From the NCBI RefSeq assembly GCF_022919215.1, contig NZ_CP095046.1, positions 3,586,501-3,650,500 of the forward strand: a stretch of DNA of 64,000 nucleotides, in the 5' to 3' direction. Position numbers and translations under genes: made by a program. This DNA comes from Hymenobacter cellulosilyticus. Lineage in GTDB: Bacteria; Bacteroidota; Bacteroidia; Cytophagales; Hymenobacteraceae. This document shows positions 57,610 through 64,000 of the stretch, in pieces. Below the pieces are notes generated by a model. The model saw nothing but the letters and a program-made list of their open reading frames with translations. It did not search any database and was not told the DNA's origin. Every line of letters starts with the position of its first letter. Position 1 is the stretch's first letter.

Positions 57610-59097
57610 TTACTCCGTCGGATTATTGGCGAAGCGCTTACCAAACAGGAAGAAGACCGGTACGCCCAGGGCCACTAGCATCAGGCCGCGGCGGGAAAAC
57701 AAGGCCGTGTCCTCGGCTACGAGCAGGATAACGCAGAAGATGGAGGCCAGTACTACGTAGATGATGGGCAGCACGGGGTAGCCCCAGGCTCGGTACGGGC
57801 GGGGCGCGTCGGGCCGGGTGCGGCGCAGCACGAAAATGCCGATGATGGTAATGACGTAAAACAGGATAACGGAGAACATGACGTAGTTGAGCAGCTGCCC
57901 GTAGGAGCCGCTCAAGCACAGCAGGCAGGCCCACAGGCACTGAGCCCACAAGGCCCGGGCCGGCACCCCGGCCGCGTTGAGGCGGGCCAAACCGGGGAAA
58001 AATAGTCCGTCTTTCGCCATGGCGTAATACGCCCGGGCACCCGAGAGGATGATGCCATTGTTGGCGCCAAAGGTGCTGAGCATGATGAGCACGGCCATTA
58101 CCACGGCTCCTACCGGGCCTAGCACGTGCTCGGCTACAGCGGTGGCTACCCGGTCGTCGGTGGCGTACTGAATGCCGCGGCCGGCTATGGTGGTGGCCTC
58201 CGGCGAGCCTACCAGGGGCAGAGCTAGCAGATACACCACATTTACCAGAATGTAGAGGGCCGTGACGATGGCCGTACCGATGGCCATGCTGCGCACCAGG
58301 GTCCGCTCGGGGTTCACGATTTCCTCGCCGGCAAAGCCGATATTGTTCCAAGAGTCGGAGGAAAACAGGGAGCCGGTCATGGCCATGCCGATGGCGACGA
58401 CCAGGCCGCTCAAGCTCAGCGGGAGCGGGGCCGCCGTTACGCCGGGAGCGGGGTAGCGCACGGCCGTCCACATATCGTGGAAGTTGGCTTGCACGGCTTC
58501 CGCGTTCAAACCCAGGGCCAAGCCGCCCAGAATGAGCAGGGCCAGGGCCACAAGCTTGGTGCTGCTGAGCACGTTCTGAATTAGCTTGCCGGCCCGCACC
58601 CCGCGGGCATTGATGGCCGTAATACCGACGATAAGCAGAATGGCCAGCAGCTGCACGCTGCTGAACTCAAAGGCGTAGTCGCCGACCAGCGGGCCGGTTT
58701 TGATCAGCACGTTCTTGACGCTGAACCAGGGAATGAGCACGCCGGTAAACTTGGCGAAGGCCACGCCCACGGCGGCAATAACGCCGGTTTGAATCACCAG
58801 AAACAGCGTCCAGCCATAAAGAAAGGCCACCAGCTTGTTGTAGGCCTCGCGCAGGTACACGTACTGCCCGCCCACTTTCGGGAACATGGAAGCCAACTCC
58901 CCGTAGCTCACGGCCCCGGCCAGGGTAATAACGCCCGTGAGCAGCCATACCACCAGCAGCCAGCCGCTGGAGCCCACCTGCCGGGAAATGTCGGCGGAGA
59001 CGATAAAGATACCGGAGCCAATCATGCTGCCGGTCACGATCATGACGGCGTCGAAAAGGGTAATGGCGCGCTGAAAGTGGCCTTGTTGTTCGGGCAT
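57610..59097 (-). CDS. APC superfamily amino acid permease
   Basis: The protein of about 495 residues has twelve or more transmembrane helices. The APC signature AVMIVTGSMIGSGIFIVSADIS lies in the first helix. SYGELASMFPKVGGQYVYLREAYN follows, then a conserved FAGEEIVNPERTLVRSMAIG. It imports amino acids, probably by proton symport or exchange. ATG at 59097 is used because the family begins there. Confidence 0.92.
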   Translation of the reverse strand: MPEQQGHFQRAITLFDAVMIVTGSMIGSGIFIVSADISRQVGSSGWLLVVWLLTGVITLAGAVSYGELASMFPKVGGQYVYLREAYNKLVAFLYGWTLFLVIQTGVIAAVGVAFAKFTGVLIPWFSVKNVLIKTGPLVGDYAFEFSSVQLLAILLIVGITAINARGVRAGKLIQNVLSSTKLVALALLILGGLALGLNAEAVQANFHDMWTAVRYPAPGVTAAPLPLSLSGLVVAIGMAMTGSLFSSDSWNNIGFAGEEIVNPERTLVRSMAIGTAIVTALYILVNVVYLLALPLVGSPEATTIAGRGIQYATDDRVATAVAEHVLGPVGAVVMAVLIMLSTFGANNGIILSGARAYYAMAKDGLFFPGLARLNAAGVPARALWAQCLWACLLCLSGSYGQLLNYVMFSVILFYVITIIGIFVLRRTRPDAPRPYRAWGYPVLPIIYVVLASIFCVILLVAEDTALFSRRGLMLVALGVPVFFLFGKRFANNPTE

Positions 59098-59133
59098 AGA
59101 GGAAGAATGAGGGGTTTGGAAGCCGGAAGATAG

Positions 59134-59163
59134 AAAAGAAAAGCCCGCGGCAAGCACGGGCTT
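59134..59163 (-). terminator. Terminator of the lipoprotein pair
   Basis: AAGCCCG (59141-59147) pairs with CGGGCTT (59157-59163). On the minus strand the stem is followed by a TTTTCTTTTCT run. It lies 43 bp past the stop of the 59.2-kb gene. Confidence 0.6.
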
Positions 59164-59205
59164 CTGCTAAGACTATAGCGCTTGGAAAGCAACCGGCCGC
59201 CGAAA

Positions 59206-59766
59206 TCAGAACTCGCTCCGGTCGTACCAGCTGCGCATGCGCCACGGGTCCAGGCGGTTTTTGCGCACCAGCACCAGACGCGCACTCCCGGCCCCGGCAT
59301 AGACCTGGTTGTCGCGCTGCTCGATGGTCAGGCTAAAGGAACGCTCCACGTAGATCAGCGTATCGGAAAAGGCCGTGTCGGACGTGGGCAGGTACTGGGT
59401 CCACTGCAGGTTGGCAGTGCGCGCGGCCTGAAACAGCCGGTAAGTGGTGTTTACTTCCACGTCGCGGTTCCAGGAGCGGTCCACGTTGTTGGCAAAGTCG
59501 CGGAATGTAAAGGTAAACGGGCGGGCCAGCAGCTGCCCGTACAGGGTGGAGTCGCGCAGCTGGTAGCTGGCCCGGAACCGCTCGAAAAAGCCCCGCACGG
59601 TCACGGGGTTGCCCAGCAGCTTATTGGGGTCGGTGGGCATGTCGTCGAGGGCGGGAGCGAAGGGGTTGCAGGCCGTGGTCAGCAGCACAGCCACCGTAGC
59701 CACGGTGGCGCGCTGCCCCGGGCTAAGCCAAAACTTCCCCACAAATTGACCTCGAAACCACGACAT
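59206..59766 (-). CDS. Lipoprotein, NTF2-like candidate
   Basis: The 186-residue protein has an N-terminal hydrophobic region ending with lipobox LTTAC. The mature part follows the same plan as the next gene: a helical start, GFFERFRASYQLRDSTLY, then beta-strands rich in Thr/Val, and a final DPWRMRSWYDRSEF. The plan resembles NTF2/SnoaL-like ligand-binding domains. It is the second gene of the lipoprotein pair. Confidence 0.65.
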   Translation of the reverse strand: MSWFRGQFVGKFWLSPGQRATVATVAVLLTTACNPFAPALDDMPTDPNKLLGNPVTVRGFFERFRASYQLRDSTLYGQLLARPFTFTFRDFANNVDRSWNRDVEVNTTYRLFQAARTANLQWTQYLPTSDTAFSDTLIYVERSFSLTIEQRDNQVYAGAGSARLVLVRKNRLDPWRMRSWYDRSEF

Positions 59767-59793
59767 AGCGCAAGCAAAACGGCTGGGCGGAAG

Positions 59794-60360
59794 TTAGTGA
59801 GTTATAAAGAACTTCTTGACATCGGTCCAACTGCCGCGCGTGGAGGTGCGCTGGTCGCGCCAGCCGGCAATTTTCCACTCGTTGTTGCGCCGACGCACCA
59901 GCAGCCGGATGTTGCCTTCTACCACGGCGGCCCGAAACGCGGTATCCTGCTGGGTGAGGCGCAACTGGTACAGCGCTGACACCTCGGCCGAGTCGGCCGT
60001 GAACAGCTGGTCGCGCCGGTCGGTGAGGGTAAGCTGGTTGGTGGCTCCGGGGCCCATGCGGCGGCGCAGACTGTTAAAGTAGTCGCGCTCCTCGCTCACG
60101 CTCCAGTTGGCAAACAGCGCGGTGGCCGTGCCCGCGGCCGTAGGGTCGGGCACGAAGCGGTAGGCCGGGCCGCTGAAGCAGCGCTCGTAGTTGGTGGCAT
60201 TGGCCCGCTGCACGGCGCTGGTAAAGTTGGCCAGCAGAATATCAATTTGGGTAGGCGAAATCCAGTCGCTGACCGCGTCGGCGGGCTCGGGCTCCCGAAT
60301 CTGGAAACAGCCCAGGCAGAGCAGGGAGAGAGGAAGCAGCAGAAGCCAACGACGAAGCAT
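59794..60360 (-). CDS. Lipoprotein, NTF2-like candidate
   Basis: The 188-residue protein has a lipoprotein leader (LLLLPLSLLCLGC). The mature domain has TSAVQRANATNYERCFSG, YFNSLRRRMG, and the C-terminal NEWKIAGWRDQR that is typical of NTF2-like proteins (final strand ending in W-x-I-x-x-W). It precedes the 59.2-kb gene by 27 bp and the two seem to be diverged paralogues. It is divergent from the 60.4-kb gene. Confidence 0.68.
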   Translation of the reverse strand: MLRRWLLLLPLSLLCLGCFQIREPEPADAVSDWISPTQIDILLANFTSAVQRANATNYERCFSGPAYRFVPDPTAAGTATALFANWSVSEERDYFNSLRRRMGPGATNQLTLTDRRDQLFTADSAEVSALYQLRLTQQDTAFRAAVVEGNIRLLVRRRNNEWKIAGWRDQRTSTRGSWTDVKKFFITH

Positions 60361-60443
60361 AGCGCACGAAACAGTGTATCTTGTCCAAGATACGACTCGT
60401 ACCTAAACTAGCTGCCCGCCCTCTTCCTGACTTCTCTATAGCT

Positions 60444-61110
60444 ATGCCGCTTCGTTACTTACTGTTCTTGTGCTGGTTTCAACTAACGGCGTTGGGTGGA
60501 GCGGCTCAGCGCCTGGAGCGGCCCCGGGTACCGGCCCGGCAGCTGGCCTGCACCATCGAGCCCATCGGCAAGGAATATTACCAGGGGGAACCCATAATCT
60601 TCCGGGTGCGGATTCTGAACAAGGCCGACTCGGCCCTGACGCTGGTGTATGCCCTGGACGGCTCCGACATGCTGTTTCGGGCCCGGCCGCCTATTTTGTG
60701 GCCCGGCAGCTCCGGCCCGCTCAGCTGCCAGCCGCTAGTACCCGGTGCGATATTGTGCACAGCCTCGACTCGGCCGACTTTATCACGCTGCCGCCCCAGG
60801 CCAGCTTTAATCCCCTACTCAAGGCGGCTCAGGTTGATTTTCAGGTTCGCCAGGTGTACCCCACGCTGCCCGCCGGCGACTATGAAATTACCTTTCACTA
60901 CTCCACCTTGGAGCCCGAGCAGGCCAAGTGGATGGGGGACAATAGCCAAGCTCAGCCGGCCGGACAAGCCCCGGATAGCCCCGGGCGCAGCACTGGGCCG
61001 CCATGGGCCGGCAACTGCGCCACGTGCCCCGCGTAAGCCTGGTCAGCAACGCCGTGCGGGTGCACGTGCAGGCATCCCGGCCCACGGCCGCGCAGTTGGG
61101 CCACGAATAG
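60444..61110 (+). CDS. Hypothetical exported protein (two frameshifts)
   Basis: A signal peptide (about residues 1-21, ending GGAAQ) precedes a beta-sandwich-like domain: IEPIGKEYYQGEPIIFRVRILNKADSAL, then VRQVYPTLPAGDYEITFHYS. The pattern fits an Ig-like or intracellular proteinase-inhibitor-like fold. Breaks are at about 60741-60745 and 60983-60985; one base each gives LVPG-CDIVHSLDSADF and DSPGAQHWAAMGRQLR with a stop at 61110. It precedes the large propeller gene by 38 bp, probably in one operon. Confidence 0.65.
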
Positions 61111-61148
61111 CTACTTTTGCCGCCGCCAACTCCTCCCGCCACCGCGTA

Positions 61149-63882
61149 ATGTCGCATAAGCTTCTGGTGTTTCTGATAGGCTTGCTGCTGGTTTCGGCCC
61201 TCGGCTCCTACGTGTACTACCGCCGCGCCGTGGCCCGCGTGCCCGTCGATCCGTGGTCGTTGGTGCCCGACGACGCCGTGTTTGTGGTAGCCACCCGCGA
61301 CCATGCCACGCTGGTGCGTCACCTAAAGGAAACCCAGCTCTGGGACAACCTGACGGCCGTGCGCTACTTCCAGCAGGTGGAGGAACACGTCGGGTTGGTC
61401 GACAGCATCACGGGCACGCCCAACGTGGTGCTGCGGTTCCTGGGGACCAAAAAAGTGCTGACCTCGGTGCACGTTACCGGGGCCCGCACCTTCGACGTGC
61501 TCTTTCAGGTGCCCATCGGCAGCGTGCGCGAATACCGGCAGGTGCGCACCCTGGTCGACGGCCTGAGCCGTAACCCGCGCTACCAGGTCAGTACCCGCGA
61601 ATACCAGGGCGAGCAGCTGACCGACATCCGGGAGCGGGATACGGATAACGCCATTACGTTTTTCAACTACCGCAACCACCTGGTAATGAGTGCCAGCACG
61701 GCCCTGGTGGAGGCCGTGGTGCAGCGCCTGCAGCACCCGAGTCTGCCTTCCGTGGCCGCCGACTTTCAGAGCACCGACTTTCTGCAGCTCAAGGATGTGG
61801 ACGCCACGCTGCTAATTAACTACCGGCGGCTGCCCCGGTTTCTGAGCGTGTTTTTCCGCCCCGAGGTCGAGCCGGGCATTGCCACCGTTACCAGCCTGGC
61901 CCGCAACGGGCAGTTTGAAATGAAGCTGGCCGGCAACAAGGTGGTGTTCAACGGCTTTGCCAACCCCGAAACCGCCCGCGACGCCCTGCAGCAGCGCCTG
62001 CGCCTGCAGCCCACCCAGCGCCTGCGCATGGCCGAGGTATTGTCGCTGCGCACGGCCGTGCTGGTACACCTGGGCCTGGGCCCGGTACAGGTGCTGCGCC
62101 CGGCCCGCCCGGCCTCGGCTGATGTGCTGGAGCAGCAGAACGGGCCCTTGCTGGACAGCTTGGCGGCCGGGCTGCGCGAGGAAGCAGCCTTGTGCTACCT
62201 CGCTACGCCCTCGGCCCGGATCCGGCCCGCCAAGCTGGCCCTGGTGTACTGCCCCAACCCGCTGCGCGCCGCCACGCTGCTGGGGCAGCTGCGGCGGCAA
62301 AACGGGGCCAGCCCGGCATTTGAGCGGGTGGGCCCTTACCAGATTTACCAGACCGGGGTGCCTGAGCTGCCGGCCCACCTGCTGGGCCCCATGTTCCGGG
62401 GCTTTGCCCTGCCCGCCGTGGCTCAGGTCGGCAACTACCTGGCTTTTGGAGAGGAAGCGGCCGACCTGCGCCTCTGGCTGACCGACGTGGCCGCGGGCGA
62501 AGTATGGAGCCGCTCGCCCACCCAGGTGGCCTTTTTGCAGGAAACCCAGCCGCTGGCCCGTATGCGGGTGCTCATCGACACGCGCAACAGCTGGAACGTG
62601 CTGCTGCGCGGGCTGGTAGAGGAGCGCCGGGCTGGGTTGCTGCGCAACGAAACCCTGTTTCAGCGCTTTCCCCAGGTTGCCCTGCAGTTTGTGCCCCCGG
62701 TAAATGAGGCGGAGCCCGGCGCCCAGTATTTCACCCAGCTCGTATTGCGGCATCCGGCCATCGGGCCGGCCGTAGCCAAGCCGCAGTCGGCCAACGGGAC
62801 GGGTGGGGCCCTGGCTTTCAAAACGCCCCTGACCAGCGCGCCCACGCTCGTGCCCGTAACCGGGGCCCGCGTGCCCGGTGTCTTGGTGCAGGACAATCAG
62901 CAGGTGCTGCACTACGTGACGCCCGATAACGTGGTGGCCTGGTCTGACTCCTTGCCCGGGCCGCTGGTGGGGAAAGTAAACCGCCTGACGGTGGGCCCAG
63001 CGCCGGGTTACCTGTTTGCTACGCCCGGGCAGCTGCACTTACTGGATGAAAGCGGGCGGGAGCGGCCCGACTTCCCCTGAACCTGCCCGACAGCGTGCAG
63101 GCCTCGTCCCTGACCATTTCGCCCGTGACGGGCCGGCTGGCGCCGCGGCTGCTGGTGGGCGGCGGGGGCGGCAACCTGTTCCTCTACGACACCAACGGCC
63201 GTGCCTATCCCGGCTGGCAGCCCAAGCGCATGGAGTTCGGGCTGGCCGCCCCGCCGCAGTACCTGGTAGTGGGAGGGCGCGACGTCATCGTGGTGTTGCT
63301 CGAAAACGGCTACATCTACGCCTACGACGAGCAGGGCAGCGTGTATCCGGGCTTTCCTATCAGCGTGGGGGCGCGGCTGCACTCGGGGCCTTCGTGGAAA
63401 GTGGAACCACCTTGCGCCGCACCCGCCTGACGGTGGTCAGCCAGCACGGGGAGCGGGTGAGCTTCACGTTGAGCGGCGAAATCGTGGGACGCAGCCGGGT
63501 GGCTACCTGGAGCCGCAGCTCTATCTTCAGCCTCGTACCCGACCAGAGCCAGCGCCGCTACGTGGTAGCCCGCCAGGACGGCGGCCGCCTCCACCTGTTT
63601 GAGCCCACCGGCCGGCAACTGCTCAGCCAGAGCTTTATTACCTCGGGCCCCAAGCCGGTACAGTTTCTGAGCTTCGGCCCGGCCCGCAATGCGTATGTAT
63701 TGACCGAGCCCGGTCCCCACAAAGCCTACATTTACGATACCCAGGGCCGGCTGGTAGGTGGGCAGCCCTTCGACAGCAGCGCGCCCACCGTGGGCCTCGA
63801 CTACGACGCCGGCACCAACACCTACCAGCTCTACCGCATCATCGGCAACGAGCTTCGCCGCACGGCGCTGAAGTTTAACTGA
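61149..63882 (+). CDS. Large membrane-anchored hypothetical protein with C-terminal propeller-like repeats (two frameshifts)
   Basis: The protein has about 910 residues. An N-terminal helix (about 5-24, LLVFLIGLLLVSALGSYVYY) anchors it. The middle 600 residues resemble DUF3352-like proteins in layout, with repeated DAVFVVATRDHATLV-type strands. The C-terminal 250 residues carry WD/PQQ-like repeats (GNLFLYDTNGRAYPGWQ, GYIYAYDEQGSVYPGFP). Breaks are at 63074-63077 and 63385-63388; one base each gives RPDFPLNLPDSVQ and LHSGAFVESGTTLRR. Function unknown. Confidence 0.7.
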
Positions 63883-63898
63883 CCTTACGGGTAGCTGA

Positions 63899-64000
63899 CT
63901 ACCGGTTCGTCAGCCAGCCTTTGCGGTAGAAATAGATGAGCTGGCCCGCTACAATGACGGCCAGCAAACCGAGCAGGGCGGGGTAGCCCCAGGGCGTGTA
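63899..64000 (-). CDS. C-terminal end of a CorA-like magnesium transporter (partial)
   Basis: Only about 34 residues are in the window: a GYPALLGLLAVIVAGQLIYF helix followed by YRKGWL and a stop at 63899. This matches the second transmembrane helix and tail of CorA-type Mg2+ transporters, where a GYP turn precedes the helix and a K-x-W-L tail ends the protein. The rest lies beyond the window. Confidence 0.6.
   Translation of the reverse strand, partial: YTPWGYPALLGLLAVIVAGQLIYFYRKGWLTNR

Noticed and set aside
61812..63038. Long antisense frame over the large propeller gene
   Set aside because: It is a shadow frame on the strand opposite a continuous conserved-looking protein.
1..64000. tRNA, rRNA or intact insertion sequence
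   Set aside because: None was recognised by eye on either strand; short tRNAs could be missed without a covariance search.

Overview
The window is GC-rich chromosomal DNA of a Bacteroidota member, most likely a Hymenobacter-like cytophagalean. The evidence is the gene content (a TonB-receptor-type outer-membrane protein with an N-terminal carboxypeptidase-like domain, SUMF1-fold lipoproteins, GH92/GH2/GH43 glycosidases, DUF885, 3-keto-disaccharide hydrolases), frequent GTG starts, and the absence of clear Shine-Dalgarno sequences. No rRNA, tRNA, CRISPR array, prophage or intact IS element was seen.

Layout. 1-4.9 kb: NuiA-like protein, membrane protein, slipin, GNAT acetyltransferase, GH2-type glycosidase. 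5.2-8.9 kb: outer-membrane receptor and acyltransferase. 9.0-11.6 kb: a VOC / WYL regulator / DUF2306 block with a 21-bp-period repeat array on each side. 11.7-17.3 kb: AT-richer orphan genes around a GH92 mannosidase, including one ORF broken by a TGA and an AT-rich spacer with five GTATAC palindromes. 17.5-29.0 kb: lactonase, two 3-keto-disaccharide hydrolases, three TIM-barrel sugar isomerases, MFS permease, cytochrome c lipoprotein, Gfo/Idh oxidoreductase, and the small and large (GMC) subunits of a glucoside-3-dehydrogenase-like enzyme. This reads as a periplasmic pathway that oxidises glycosides at C3 and cleaves the 3-keto product. 29.4-37.5 kb: PhyH dioxygenase, GH43, cupin, NucA-type nuclease, DUF885 peptidase, thioredoxin. 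37.6-43.3 kb: YdcF, aldehyde dehydrogenase, ECF sigma/anti-sigma pair, H-NOX, CMD peroxidase-like protein, rhodanese. 43.3-46.9 kb: three-gene glycosyltransferase operon. 47.1-50.4 kb: peroxiredoxin, M50-TPR protein, alpha/beta hydrolase. 50.4-55.9 kb: co-directional redox cluster (FAD oxidoreductase, small His-tailed membrane protein, NosR/NapH-like polyferredoxin, two FGE-fold lipoproteins). 56-64 kb: disordered protein, CarboxypepD-like protein, APC permease, two lipoproteins, a large membrane-anchored propeller protein and the end of a CorA-like transporter.

Reading caution. About 30 genes need 41 single-base corrections to restore their frames. Every case I resolved is a missing base, nearly always in a G or C run, which points to homopolymer under-calling in the assembly rather than gene decay. 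I annotate these as single genes spanning the break and give the break position.

Non-coding structure is rich. There are two arrays of about twelve 21-bp units. Four long nested palindromes share one inner terminator core although their outer arms differ. Other palindrome families (GTCATGTCGA, AGACGCA) sit between genes.
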